From Halomonas campaniensis (GTDB lineage Bacteria > Pseudomonadota > Gammaproteobacteria > Pseudomonadales > Halomonadaceae), in NCBI RefSeq assembly GCF_002211105.1, contig NZ_JPUA01000037.1:62001-126000 (forward strand): a stretch of DNA of 64,000 nt, in the 5' to 3' direction. Below, piece by piece: positions 1 through 9,581 of this stretch. Within the stretch, counting starts at the first letter, position 1. Every line of letters begins with the position of its first letter. Both the position numbers and the translations under genes were made by a program. The notes under the pieces are model-generated. The model did no database searches. It was not told the DNA's origin and saw only the letters and a program-made list of their open reading frames with translations.

Positions 1-291
1 GATGCCGCCTTGGTTGCTGCTGCTTTTGGACAGCCCGTGCAGTTGTTGTTTATGGGGCAGGGCATAATGGCTCTGTTGAAAGAGCAGAGCAGTGGCGCGC
101 CGGGCCAGAAAGCCACGCTACCAACCATCGATATGTTGGAAATGTACGATATTGACAAGCTTTGGGTAGCGGAAGGGGGGCTACAAAGCATGAACCTTTC
201 AGCTGATTCCCTGGTAGAGGGTGCCACTCTGATCGCAGATAAGGAAGTCCCGGGGCTTTTGCACCAACACACCAAGATACTTAACTTTTAG
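1..291 (+). CDS. tusC: TusC sulfur relay protein (5' truncated)
   Basis: C-terminal part of TusC (DsrF family), a subunit of the TusBCD complex that passes persulfide sulfur to TusE for 2-thiolation of the tRNA wobble uridine in the cytoplasm. The frame is open from base 1 and begins D-A-A-L, matching the DALLA region near residue 23 of the roughly 119-residue family, so about 20-25 N-terminal residues lie outside the window. The segment LEMYDIDKLWV matches the family's LGLYDIEQCWV block. tusB follows after 17 bases and tusE after that; tusD presumably lies just upstream. Identification rests on family pattern and neighbours. Confidence 0.88.
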   Translation, partial: DAALVAAAFGQPVQLLFMGQGIMALLKEQSSGAPGQKATLPTIDMLEMYDIDKLWVAEGGLQSMNLSADSLVEGATLIADKEVPGLLHQHTKILNF

Positions 292-308
292 GGACTTGTG
301 AGCGCACC

Positions 309-599
309 ATGATCCTACATATCCTCACCAAAGCGCCTGATAGCAGTGCTGCCACACAAATGCAGCAAGCGATAGGGGAGCATGATACCGTGCTGCTGAT
401 CGAAGAAGCGGCTACTGCAGCACTGGATACCTCCTGGGCAGCATGGCAACAGTGTCAGTCGCGCATTTTCCTGCTTTCAGAAGACCTGACCTCCCGTGGA
501 CTCGCCGGCATCGCTGCCAACAATGAGCTGCCCACGCTAGAGATGCAGGGCTTTGTAGCACTCACTGAGCAGTATGAAAAGACAGTTACCTGGTACTAA
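309..599 (+). CDS. tusB: TusB sulfur relay protein
   Basis: TusB (DsrH family), 96 residues, the usual size. It starts MILHILTKAP, close to the family's M-L-H-x-L-x-x-S/A-P opening. It is the third subunit of the TusBCD sulfurtransferase hexamer that receives sulfur from TusA and hands it to TusE. It lies between tusC and tusE in one operon, with tusE starting 2 bases after its stop. TusB is the least conserved subunit, and the order tusC-tusB-tusE is strong support. Confidence 0.88.
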   Translation: MILHILTKAPDSSAATQMQQAIGEHDTVLLIEEAATAALDTSWAAWQQCQSRIFLLSEDLTSRGLAGIAANNELPTLEMQGFVALTEQYEKTVTWY

Positions 600-601
600 G
601 C

Positions 602-952
602 ATGTCTGAGCCAAAAATATACCGTTATCTTGATGCGCAACAAAGATATCCGCTAGATCCGGAAGGGTATCTGGTTAATCAGTCAGATTGGGACGAAGCT
701 GTTGCTCATTTAATGGCTGAAGAAGAGGGCATAACACTTACCACGGAACACTGGGAACTCATCGAGGTGGTGAGGGCATTTTATCAGCGTTACGAAATGG
801 CGCCGGCGATGCGACCGCTTGTGAAAGCCACCAAAAATGCACTGGGCGAAGAGAAAGGACGCTCGATTTACCTGATGCAGCTTTTCCCCGGCAGCCCGGC
901 GAAACGAATTGCCCGCCTTGCCGGTTTACCGAAACCTACCAACTGCCTATAA
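602..952 (+). CDS. tusE: TusE/DsrC-family sulfur acceptor
   Basis: TusE (DsrC/TusE family), 116 residues. It accepts persulfide sulfur from TusBCD and passes it to MnmA for mnm5s2U synthesis. The C-terminal arm ends LPKPTNCL, placing the sulfur-carrying Cys115 at the penultimate position as in the family. The second C-terminal Cys of dissimilatory DsrC, expected about ten residues upstream, is absent: that stretch reads PGSPAKRIARLAG. This favours TusE over a sulfur-oxidiser DsrC. It is the last gene of the tus operon. Confidence 0.92.
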   Translation: MSEPKIYRYLDAQQRYPLDPEGYLVNQSDWDEAVAHLMAEEEGITLTTEHWELIEVVRAFYQRYEMAPAMRPLVKATKNALGEEKGRSIYLMQLFPGSPAKRIARLAGLPKPTNCL

Positions 953-983
953 CCAGCGTGAATGCCCCGTGGGCTTTCCAACC

Positions 984-1616
984 CTAAGCTACATCACCAC
1001 GTGTACAGACCGATAAAACAACGGCATCTTCCGTACTGGTGGATACCAGGGCGTGGCCCATATCGCTATCAAAATAGATACTGTCACCTTCGGCAAGCAC
1101 TAGCGGGGCGTAAAACTCGGTGTAAAGCATAATATCGCCGTGCAGCACCATCAAAAACTCTTCGCCATCATGGCGTACCCACTGGTGATATTCGTCAAAG
1201 CTGCGTGCCCGCACGATAGTTTTGAAGGGAATCATCCGTTTTTGGGCCAGTTGATGACCCAATAATTCGTGCTCATAGGTGGGCGTGGGGTGCAGTTGCC
1301 CTTTCCCTTTGCGGGTAAGATCCCGCCGCCCCATGGTATAACGCTCCCGCTTGGGGGGCGTCAGCAATTGAGGCAGGTCGATGTTGAGCCCGGTGGTGAG
1401 TTTCTGCACCACGCTAAAGGTGGGTGAGACTTGATCGTTCTCGATTTTAGAGAGCGTCGAGCGGGCAAGACCGGTGCGCTGGCTAACCTCCTCTAACGTC
1501 CACTGATTAGCGAGACGAATTTGCTTGAGCCGCTCCCCTAAACGCAATGGTTCAACAAAGGGTTTGCTTCCCGATGCAATACGCAGCGCGGCATGCTCTT
1601 CAGTCGTAGCGGTCAT
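984..1616 (-). CDS. XRE-family regulator with C-terminal cupin
   Basis: Transcription factor of 210 residues. Residues about 27-85 form a Cro/CI helix-turn-helix (LKQIRLANQWTLEEVSQRTG, then LARSTLSKIEN). Residues about 140-208 form a small cupin (DGEEFLMVLHGDIMLY, then EGDSIYFDSDMGHAL). This architecture is typical of regulators such as PuuR-type repressors, whose cupin senses a small metabolite; the ligand cannot be told here. It is convergent with the tus operon, and the HDAC-like gene upstream points the same way 120 bases away. The Shine-Dalgarno is weak, so the start is less sure. Confidence 0.85.
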   Translation of the reverse strand: MTATTEEHAALRIASGSKPFVEPLRLGERLKQIRLANQWTLEEVSQRTGLARSTLSKIENDQVSPTFSVVQKLTTGLNIDLPQLLTPPKRERYTMGRRDLTRKGKGQLHPTPTYEHELLGHQLAQKRMIPFKTIVRARSFDEYHQWVRHDGEEFLMVLHGDIMLYTEFYAPLVLAEGDSIYFDSDMGHALVSTSTEDAVVLSVCTRGDVA

Positions 1617-1736
1617 AGGTCGTCACATTGGCTGCGTGGTCTAACGGTGCGTTTCTAAAGGCGCGTGTAAACAGTCATGATATCACAGCACAGAAGAGGC
1701 TAAGAACGCTCTACAGACCTTAGAGCACCGTCGAAT

Positions 1737-2678
1737 TTAAGGCACCTCAGAAAACGGCAGGCCCAGAAGCGCTTTTATGTGCGCCTCCACGCCACTGGCC
1801 AGTGACTTTGGGTTATAGCCACCTTCAAGCACCGATACAATGCGGTTATCAGCGTATAGGGTGGCGATCTCCATGGCGAGATGGGTAATCCAATAGAAGT
1901 CTTCATCCTCTAAACAGATATCGCCCATGGGGTCATCACGGTGGGCGTCAAAGCCGGCAGAAATTAGTACGAGATCGGGTTTGAACGCGTGCAGGGCAGG
2001 CAGCCAGTGATTTTCAATAATGCGCCGAAACTCAGGGCCATCGGTGCCCACTTCCAACGGTGTATTGACAACGTTTTGCCACTCGCTGCGTAAATAACGC
2101 CAGGGGTAAAACGGATACTGGAAGCTGGTGCAAATGAGCACCTCGGGATCATTTTTAAAGATATCAATGGTGCCATTGCACTGGTGCACGTCAAAATCCA
2201 GTATGGCGATACGCTTGGCGCCATACTTGGCTCGCGCATGGGCCGCCCCCACGGCGATATTATTATAAAAACAGAACCCCATGGCATCGCTGGCTTCCGC
2301 GTGGTGGCCTGGTGGCCTAACCGCACAAAAGACGTTATCCGCCTGACGCTTAAATACCTGATCCACCCCGCGGATAACAGCGCCTGCTGCAACTCGTGCG
2401 GCTTGTAGGCTGTCAGGATTCATCATGGTATCGCTGTCTAACGTAACGATGCCTTCGGTGGGCAAACACTTATCCAGGGAGCGCAAGTGGCGCAAGGGGT
2501 GTACTCTGGCAAGTGCCTCTTCGCAGGCTTCCTTGGCATCGGCCTGCATGGTTTGCTGTAATAACCCAGCAAGCGATAGGCGAGCGCGAATGGCCTCCAG
2601 ACGCTGGGGGCTTTCAGGATGCTCCGGCCCCATATGATGCAATGAGCAGTCTGGGTGGGTAAGGTAGGCGGTAATCAT
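1737..2678 (-). CDS. Histone deacetylase (HDAC)-family amidohydrolase
   Basis: Zinc-dependent deacetylase of the HDAC/AcuC/acetylpolyamine amidohydrolase superfamily, 313 residues, full length. The histidine pair is in RPPGHHAEA (H125, H126). Zinc ligands are D163 and H165 in DFDVHQCNGT and D244 in SAGFDAHRDDP; the C-terminal GGY motif is in VLEGGYN. The residue after zinc-ligand H165 is Gln where many relatives have His. Substrates in the family are acetyl-lysine proteins or small acetylated amines. It is divergent, about 100 bases away, from a Pat-type lysine acetyltransferase gene, which hints at an acetylation/deacetylation pair. A GGAG sits 6 bases before the ATG. Confidence 0.88.
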   Translation of the reverse strand: MITAYLTHPDCSLHHMGPEHPESPQRLEAIRARLSLAGLLQQTMQADAKEACEEALARVHPLRHLRSLDKCLPTEGIVTLDSDTMMNPDSLQAARVAAGAVIRGVDQVFKRQADNVFCAVRPPGHHAEASDAMGFCFYNNIAVGAAHARAKYGAKRIAILDFDVHQCNGTIDIFKNDPEVLICTSFQYPFYPWRYLRSEWQNVVNTPLEVGTDGPEFRRIIENHWLPALHAFKPDLVLISAGFDAHRDDPMGDICLEDEDFYWITHLAMEIATLYADNRIVSVLEGGYNPKSLASGVEAHIKALLGLPFSEVP

Positions 2679-2781
2679 TCCAACGCTCCATTATTATTGA
2701 TGCCACCTTAATCGCCTTGAGGGCTTGGGCGACAGTGTCAATAAGTCGTACAGCCGCGATTCATGTCAGGGGAGACGCATT

Positions 2782-5529
2782 GTGAGCACGCGCTTTTTAC
2801 ACCATTTTTTCGAACCTCGCACACTAGCGGTGTTTGGCGCCTCTGAAAAGCCCGCGTCGTTGGGCGGTTTAGTGCTGAGTAACATTCAGGAGGGCGGCTT
2901 TAAAGGCCCGCTCTGGGCGGTCAACCTTAAAGGCTACTCCCAGGTCTTCGGCGTACCCTGCGTAAGCCGCGTAAGCGAGCTACCTGAAGTACCCGACTTG
3001 GCCGTGGTCTGCACGCCTATTGAAGGTGTTCCTAGCCTGATTAAAAAGCTTGGGCAGTACGGTGTCAAAGCGGCCCTGGTACTCTCGGGCGGTGCTTACC
3101 TGGATCGGGATAAAGGCAATAAGGGTTCGATTCGCGAACGCATGTTGAGTGCAGCACGCGTCTCGGGCATTCGTATCTTGGGCCCAGAGTGCATGGGGTT
3201 GATTGTACCGGGCAAAAAACTGAACGCCTCTTACGCCAGTCAGCCGGTGAAAGCGGGCCGCGTCGCCTACCTGGGCCAGTCCGGGATGCTCGCCAATGCG
3301 ATGATCGATTGGGCCGCCGGGCGTGATGTGGGTTTTTCCCATCTGATTACGGTTGGTGACAGCGTCGACGTACTGCTGCCCGATCTGATTGACTACGTTA
3401 ATCAATTTTCCCCCGCCCAGGCCATTATGCTGCACCTTGAGCGGATCAACGACGCCCAGCACTTTATGACCGCCGTGCGTGATGCCTCCCGTAATCGCCT
3501 GGTGCTGGCGATAAAAAGCGGCCGCACCCCAGAGTCAGATATTTCCGGCATGGCGCCCACACCGGGGATTGCCAACCGCGATGTGGTGTTTGATGCCGCT
3601 TTTGCACGCGCAGGGGTGGTGCGGGTAGATGACTCCGATGAACTGCTCGATGCGCTGGAAACCCTATCGCGCATGAAGCCCCTGAAGGGTGACCGCTTGG
3701 CGATCGTTTCTAACGGCCTGGGGCCTGCCATGCTGGCCATCGATAAGCTGATCAGTGCTGGCGGTAAGCTAGCCGAATTTAGCGCCGAAACCCAGGCAGC
3801 GCTTCACCGCAGCGAGGTTGATATGAGCAAGCCAGGCGAGAACCCGGTCGACGTGGGGGGCAACGCCTCGCCCGAGCGGTTTGTTCAAGCCCTGGAGATT
3901 GTCGCTGCAGACGCCAACGTGGATGCAGTCCTCGTGGTACATGCGCCTACCCGGATGGCGCCATCGCTGGTGACTGCCCAGGCGCTGATCGATAACCGCA
4001 AGAAGTTTCGCCGCAACCTGCTCACCAGTTGGATGGGCTTAAAAGAGGCGCTCAATGCCCGCCATATCTGCAATTTAGCCGGAATTCCAACCTATATTTC
4101 ACCCGAAAAAGCCGTTAAGGCGTTTATGCATATGGTGATTTATCAGCGCGTTCAAGCGCTGCTACAGGAGATCCCGCCAAGCCTGCCGTTTTCCACCAGC
4201 CCCGAAATACGCGCCCAGTGCCGTACGCTGATCAAGCAGGCAAAAGAGCAGGGCAGGCAAACCTTAACCCACTCTGAAACGGCCCAAGTGCTTGAGGCCT
4301 ATGGTATACCCACGGCCCCCAGCGTCTATTTAACCAATCCCGACGAAGCGCTTGCTCGCGCTGGGGAAATTCCTGGCACCAAGGCGCTGAAAGTAGTTCA
4401 TGAGGGCAATTGCCGACCCTATCGCTACCGTAAGCACCCGCATAAAATTTCAGCAGGCTTGCTACAGGATTTGGACACGCCCGAGCAGGTAGCAGAAGGG
4501 GTTCGCCAGCTAGGTGAAAAAGTCGCTGAGAAATTTCCTGAATACGCGATTCGCGAGTACTGTTTGCAGCCGATGCAGCGCGGCAAGCACTCGATGCAGA
4601 TTTGCGCGGGTATTACCCGTGACCCGGTCTTTGGCCCGCTGATCGTCTTTGGTATCGGTGGTTATAAAGTCAACGTGCTGGCTGACCGCCAAGTGGCGCT
4701 GCCACCGCTCAATATGAGCCTGGCCGCCGACGTGGTGGGTAGAACCCACGCTGCTTCGTTAATTCGTGAACACTCCGCTGACCCAGAGCGAGATATTCAG
4801 CACCTGTGCCAAATGCTGGTCAAACTCTCGCAAATGGCCTCCGATCTTAGCGATCTGCGCGGGCTGGAAGTGAATCCGTTGCTGCTCAATCGTGACGGCA
4901 TGGTCGCTGTCGATTTCGCCATGGATCTTGGCACGCCATCGCGCTTTGCGATCATGCCATACCCTGAAGAGCTGCGTGAATGGGTGACGCTGAAGAACGG
5001 TTGGCAGGTGGAGGTCAGGCCCATTCGTGCCGAAGACGCCCATTTGATTACTACCTTCCATCGCCAGCTCTCGGAAGAGAGTATTCGTTTCCGCTATTTC
5101 CACAATAAATCCAACCTAACCCAGCGCGACCTGTCGATCCTGTCGCATATCAATTACGACCGTCAGATGGCGTTTATTGCCGAGTATTTAGGCGACGATG
5201 GCAGTAAAGAGATGCTTGGCGTGGTACGGGTTTGGAACGATCCGGACAATATACGTACCGAATTCTCGGTCATTATTCGCGATGATTTGCAGGGGCTGGG
5301 GATTGGCAGCCTGCTGATGAAGAAGATGATCGATTACTGCACTAACATTGGCACCCTGGAGATGATCGGCAAAATCATGGTCGATAACCATCCAATGCGG
5401 GCGCTAATGAAGCACTTGGGCTTTAAATGCCGCTATAACATGGAAGAGCAGGTGATTGATGCCGTGTTACGCCTCAACGAACCCGAAAGCGAGTGGCAAC
5501 GTCACCGCCTTGAGAGCATGCCGGACTGA
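2782..5529 (+). CDS. pat: Acyl-CoA synthetase-like/GNAT protein acetyltransferase (Pat/YfiQ type)
   Basis: Large multidomain protein of 915 residues resembling Pat/YfiQ protein lysine acetyltransferases. In order: CoA-binding Rossmann domain (EPRTLAVFGASEKPASLGG), succinyl-CoA synthetase-like ligase domain (LGPECMGLIVPG, YLGQSGMLA), ATP-grasp-like domain, then a GNAT domain over about the last 160 residues with acetyl-CoA loop DLQGLGIGSLL. In the family the ligase part is usually inactive and the GNAT part acetylates central-metabolism enzymes such as Acs. I chose GTG at 2782 because AGGGGAG lies 7 bases upstream; a TTG at 2725 would add 19 residues of non-family sequence. It is divergent from the HDAC-family gene. 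The NDP-forming synthetase activity cannot be excluded. Confidence 0.88.
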   Translation: MSTRFLHHFFEPRTLAVFGASEKPASLGGLVLSNIQEGGFKGPLWAVNLKGYSQVFGVPCVSRVSELPEVPDLAVVCTPIEGVPSLIKKLGQYGVKAALVLSGGAYLDRDKGNKGSIRERMLSAARVSGIRILGPECMGLIVPGKKLNASYASQPVKAGRVAYLGQSGMLANAMIDWAAGRDVGFSHLITVGDSVDVLLPDLIDYVNQFSPAQAIMLHLERINDAQHFMTAVRDASRNRLVLAIKSGRTPESDISGMAPTPGIANRDVVFDAAFARAGVVRVDDSDELLDALETLSRMKPLKGDRLAIVSNGLGPAMLAIDKLISAGGKLAEFSAETQAALHRSEVDMSKPGENPVDVGGNASPERFVQALEIVAADANVDAVLVVHAPTRMAPSLVTAQALIDNRKKFRRNLLTSWMGLKEALNARHICNLAGIPTYISPEKAVKAFMHMVIYQRVQALLQEIPPSLPFSTSPEIRAQCRTLIKQAKEQGRQTLTHSETAQVLEAYGIPTAPSVYLTNPDEALARAGEIPGTKALKVVHEGNCRPYRYRKHPHKISAGLLQDLDTPEQVAEGVRQLGEKVAEKFPEYAIREYCLQPMQRGKHSMQICAGITRDPVFGPLIVFGIGGYKVNVLADRQVALPPLNMSLAADVVGRTHAASLIREHSADPERDIQHLCQMLVKLSQMASDLSDLRGLEVNPLLLNRDGMVAVDFAMDLGTPSRFAIMPYPEELREWVTLKNGWQVEVRPIRAEDAHLITTFHRQLSEESIRFRYFHNKSNLTQRDLSILSHINYDRQMAFIAEYLGDDGSKEMLGVVRVWNDPDNIRTEFSVIIRDDLQGLGIGSLLMKKMIDYCTNIGTLEMIGKIMVDNHPMRALMKHLGFKCRYNMEEQVIDAVLRLNEPESEWQRHRLESMPD

Positions 5530-5583
5530 GCCTTTTAATTGCGTTACCTTTTTCGTTTTACCTTTTCGCTTTAATAACAGTAA

Positions 5584-5606
5584 GGCCTGCGTATAAAACG
5601 CAGGCC
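5584..5606. terminator. Hairpin between convergent pat and pdxH
   Basis: Perfect 9-bp inverted repeat (GGCCTGCGT / ACGCAGGCC) with loop ATAAA, in the gap between two convergent genes. The flanks are A/T-rich but there is no clean T-run on either side, so it is a probable bidirectional terminator rather than a textbook one. Confidence 0.6.
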
Positions 5607-5629
5607 AAATCGTAAACTTGTTTCAGCCG

Positions 5630-6274
5630 CTAGGGCGCCATGCGGAAACGGCTCCATTCGCCGCCGTCGCGGCGTTCAAAACGCAACCGGTCATGTAGGC
5701 GGCTAGGCTGGCCCTGCCAAAACTCGATCATTTCCGGGTTGATTCGATAGCCACCCCAGTGAATCGGGCGTGGAATGTCTTGACCAGCATAAGCTTGTTC
5801 AAAGCGCTTTTGGCGCTCTTCGATCCAGTTGCGGTCAGGAATTACCACGCTTTGAGTCGCAATCCAGGCGCCTAGCTGACTGCCGCGTGGGCGGCTGGCA
5901 AAGTACTCATCAGACTCATCGGCGGACACCTGCTCAACGGGGCCTTCGATACGCACCTGCCGGGAGAGGGAAGGCCACCAGAAGGTGATGGCCGCGAAGG
6001 GCACATTGCTCAGCTCGCTGCCCTTATGGCTATGGTAATTGGTGTAAAAAACCATACCGTGTTCATCAAATCCTTTTAACAGCACCACCCGGGCGTGGGG
6101 GCGGCCTTGGCTATCGACGGTAGCTAGTGTCATAGCATTGCCATCGGTACCCTCTTTTTCCAATGCGAGGGTGAACCATTCATCAAACAACACGAATGGA
6201 TCATCGGGTGCCTGAGACTCTTCTAACGTGCCGCCTTCATAATCACGCCTGATATCGGCTATGTTACGTGTCAT
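5630..6274 (-). CDS. pdxH: Pyridoxamine/pyridoxine 5'-phosphate oxidase
   Basis: PdxH, 214 residues, FMN-dependent oxidase making pyridoxal 5'-phosphate in the last step of vitamin B6 synthesis and salvage. The FMN-binding stretch RVVLLKGFDEHGMVFYTNY is clear, as are GSQLGAWIATQS and C-terminal EFWQGQPSRLHDR, RFERR and W-x-R-FRMAP; only the usual final residues LAP vary. Length matches the family (about 215). AGGGAG lies about 9 bases before the ATG. It is convergent with pat and monocistronic as far as can be seen. Confidence 0.96.
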   Translation of the reverse strand: MTRNIADIRRDYEGGTLEESQAPDDPFVLFDEWFTLALEKEGTDGNAMTLATVDSQGRPHARVVLLKGFDEHGMVFYTNYHSHKGSELSNVPFAAITFWWPSLSRQVRIEGPVEQVSADESDEYFASRPRGSQLGAWIATQSVVIPDRNWIEERQKRFEQAYAGQDIPRPIHWGGYRINPEMIEFWQGQPSRLHDRLRFERRDGGEWSRFRMAP

Positions 6275-6508
6275 CGAATGCTTCTCCCTGGAGTTTCATC
6301 CATGTTCGCTGGTATGCCTTTAAAGCTCAAGTGACCGACATCAATGGATGTTAAACGCGTTGCGACTCACTGTTTTATTTTAACCAGTGTTGTGGCTCAG
6401 CGTGGTAACTATCAATTGCGGCTAACTGTCTCGCATTCTAGGAGAAAGCCAGAATTAATGCGAAACTCTCTCATTATTTCGGGCTCATCACTGCTGAGAG
6501 GACAGGCC

Positions 6509-7198
6509 ATGCGCGACAAGGTAGCGATAGAGGTGTGGGATGGTTGGATTCGCCTGTTCCACTGGGGATTAGTGGCGGCGGTATTGATCTCTTTTTATAC
6601 CACCAAGACTAGCGGTGCGCCCTTCCTATTTCCGGTTGAAGTGCACGCCCAAGCGGGCTATGTGGTAATAGGACTACTCGTGTTCCGTTGGCTATGGGGC
6701 GCCTTGGGGAGTGTATATGCGAGATTTAGAACGTTTCTATACCCACCCGCAAAAACAGTCGCCTACTCCAAGTCACTTCTCAAGCGCCAACCCAGTGCTT
6801 ATGCCAGCCATAATCCGCTGGGCGGCTGGATGGTGATGTTGATGCTGCTCTCGCTTAGTTTTCAAGCTGTGAGCGGCCTGTTTTTAAGTGACGATATCTT
6901 TTTTCAAGCACCGCTCTATGGCTTACTTGGCGATGGGGTGGGCAGCCGGCTTAGAACCCTGCATCAGCTCAATAGTGATCTGCTCATCGTGCTGATCGGG
7001 CTGCATTTAGCGGGTTTGATCGTACATCGGCTCTTGGGTGAACCGCTGGTAGCGGCGATGTTGGTAGGTACCAAACGTTTTCGCCAGCCGCCAGTCGATG
7101 CGCGTAAAGAGTGGTTGAGCTCCACGATACTGCGTTTACGCGCGATTGGTGCCTTGTTGATTGCGGCTGGCGTTGTCCTATGGCTTTGGTTTTATTGA
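6509..7198 (+). CDS. Cytochrome b561-like membrane protein
   Basis: Integral membrane diheme cytochrome b of the bacterial b561/Ni-hydrogenase b-subunit family, 229 residues with about four to five membrane segments. Likely haem-ligand histidines are in RLFHWGLVAA, EVHAQAGYVV, and the pair in GLHLAGLIVHRLLG. Such proteins pass electrons between quinones and periplasmic or membrane partners; the partner is not encoded next door. I start at ATG 6509 because GAGAGGACAG precedes it; the frame stays open for 55 more codons upstream, but that extension is not membrane-like. Its stop abuts the convergent DUF2069 gene (one base apart). Confidence 0.82.
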   Translation: MRDKVAIEVWDGWIRLFHWGLVAAVLISFYTTKTSGAPFLFPVEVHAQAGYVVIGLLVFRWLWGALGSVYARFRTFLYPPAKTVAYSKSLLKRQPSAYASHNPLGGWMVMLMLLSLSFQAVSGLFLSDDIFFQAPLYGLLGDGVGSRLRTLHQLNSDLLIVLIGLHLAGLIVHRLLGEPLVAAMLVGTKRFRQPPVDARKEWLSSTILRLRAIGALLIAAGVVLWLWFY

Positions 7199-7199
7199 G

Positions 7200-8227
<1,028 letters not shown>

Positions 8228-8267
8228 TCATGGAAGCTGTCGCGGTAATGCGTCATCACATAGGTGC

Positions 8268-8738
8268 CTATAGTACCAGAGCTATCGGAAGCTCCGTGTA
8301 CGCTACAAAGGCATTTTGTTGCTCTGAAAGGCGCTTATAGACCCATGCGCGGGTGCCATCGGCAAGGGTTAACGCCACCCGCTCATAGCGGACACCCAGC
8401 CGTTCATAGCGATCAAGGCGGGCTAACTCTTTGGCATTCACGCTCAGTAGCAAGCCTTCGACACGACTGCCTGGCTGGGGCGAAAGATCGAGTCCGTTGC
8501 GCTGGTACCCCTCCAGCACGGCTTCCTTAGGGGCGCCTAGGCTCCCCATCACAACGAACCGGATAGGTGCATAGCGTAGCGTGCCATACACAAACACCTG
8601 ATGAGTACGCTGTTCGATAGTGGGAAGTTCATCGGGGCGGTCATAAAACCACGGACTGAGCATGGTTAACCAGAGCCATCCCGCTAGGCTGAGCAGCCCC
8701 ACTGTGCTCAAAGTGACAAGACGTTTTAGCCACACCAT
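8268..8738 (-). CDS. Membrane-anchored gamma-glutamylcyclotransferase-like (AIG2/GGCT) protein
   Basis: GGCT-fold protein: the signature FVYGTLRYAPIRFV carries the Y-G-S/T-L substrate loop, followed by LEGYQRNGLDLSPQPGSRVEGLLL and LARLDRYE, in which the Glu after Y-x-x-L-D-x-x-E is the usual catalytic acid. Unusually, an N-terminal hydrophobic helix (VTLSTVGLLSLAGWLWLTML) precedes the domain, so it is probably tethered to the inner membrane or exported. Family members release 5-oxoproline from gamma-glutamyl amines; the substrate here is unknown. I prefer ATG 8738 (156 residues); an upstream TTG at 8804 would add 22 residues. Both have weak Shine-Dalgarno sequences. Confidence 0.72.
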   Translation of the reverse strand: MVWLKRLVTLSTVGLLSLAGWLWLTMLSPWFYDRPDELPTIEQRTHQVFVYGTLRYAPIRFVVMGSLGAPKEAVLEGYQRNGLDLSPQPGSRVEGLLLSVNAKELARLDRYERLGVRYERVALTLADGTRAWVYKRLSEQQNAFVAYTELPIALVL

Positions 8739-8909
8739 ACTGTGTCTCACTGCGAATGCTAAACAAGGGCTTGTCAGCTTGGCGCGCCAAACAGACGATG
8801 ACAAGTTCTCTGTTATCGACTGATTGAATCCGCTTATGCAAAGTGCGCGGGTTTGCTACTCTATTTACGTAAGATTGGTATTTATTAGACCCTGCCGTAG
8901 GAGCCTGCA

Positions 8910-9500
8910 ATGAATCAGCCACTTCGTGATGATCTGGATTTTCGTGCTCTCGTAGGCGATGTTAAACCGCTACCCGCGAGCAATCGTGCTGATCCAGGCG
9001 CTAGTCGTAAAAGCCCCTCCGAATCGCAGTTGGCTCGGCGGGAGTGGGCAGAGGAAGAGACCGGGGCGCGCAACTTTCTATCCGACGATTTTGTCGATCT
9101 GCTGCCCCCCTTTGATCCCATGGAGTATCGCCGCGAGGGCATTCAGCAGGGTGTGGTCGATAAATTAAGGCACGGTGGCTATAGCGTTCAGGCGCAGCTC
9201 CACTTGCTGAGGCGTCCCTTAACGGAGTGCCGCCGTATGCTGTTTCCCTTTATTCAGGAAGCCTACGCCCACGATTTACGCTCGGTTATGATCGTGCATG
9301 GCCGTGGGCGTGAGATGGATAGTCCCGCCAACGTACTGCGTTCGTACCTTGCCAAGTGGCTCAGCCAGTTTGATGAAGTCCAGGCCTACGTCTCCGCACA
9401 GCCTTCGGAAGGTGGCTTGGGTGCGACCTGGGTGATGCTACGTAAGAGCGATCGCGCCAAAGCCAATAATCGCGAGCGCCAGCAGAAGCGTCGGGGGTAA
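8910..9500 (+). CDS. smrA: Smr-domain DNA endonuclease SmrA
   Basis: Protein of 196 residues. The N-terminal third is polar and probably disordered; the C-terminal Smr (small MutS-related) domain begins near DLLPPFDPMEYRREGIQQG and has the LHLL core and the conserved HGRG motif. Smr domains nick branched or double-stranded nucleic acid. Size and N-terminal DDLDFRALVGDVKPL match the SmrA/YdaL group. AGGAG precedes the ATG by 5 bases. Divergent from the GGCT-like gene with 170 bases between. Confidence 0.88.
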   Translation: MNQPLRDDLDFRALVGDVKPLPASNRADPGASRKSPSESQLARREWAEEETGARNFLSDDFVDLLPPFDPMEYRREGIQQGVVDKLRHGGYSVQAQLHLLRRPLTECRRMLFPFIQEAYAHDLRSVMIVHGRGREMDSPANVLRSYLAKWLSQFDEVQAYVSAQPSEGGLGATWVMLRKSDRAKANNRERQQKRRG

Positions 9501-9530
9501 CTGTTTATAAATGAAACGGTTTACAAACAA

Positions 9531-9554
9531 ACAGGGCAGCCGAAGCTGCCCTGT
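9531..9554. terminator. Terminator after cysI-DUF934 (and smrA)
   Basis: Perfect 10-bp inverted repeat ACAGGGCAGC / GCTGCCCTGT with a 4-base loop; on the minus strand the loop is the very stable TTCG tetraloop and is followed by TTTGTTTG, so it best terminates the minus-strand DUF934 transcript. It may also stop smrA on the plus strand. Confidence 0.85.
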
Positions 9555-9581
9555 TGTGCTTGCAAACGTCACACACTGCGC

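Noticed and set aside
6344..6508. Longer N terminus of the cytochrome b561-like protein
   Set aside because: Not membrane-like and lacks a ribosome site; ATG 6509 has GAGAGGACAG before it.
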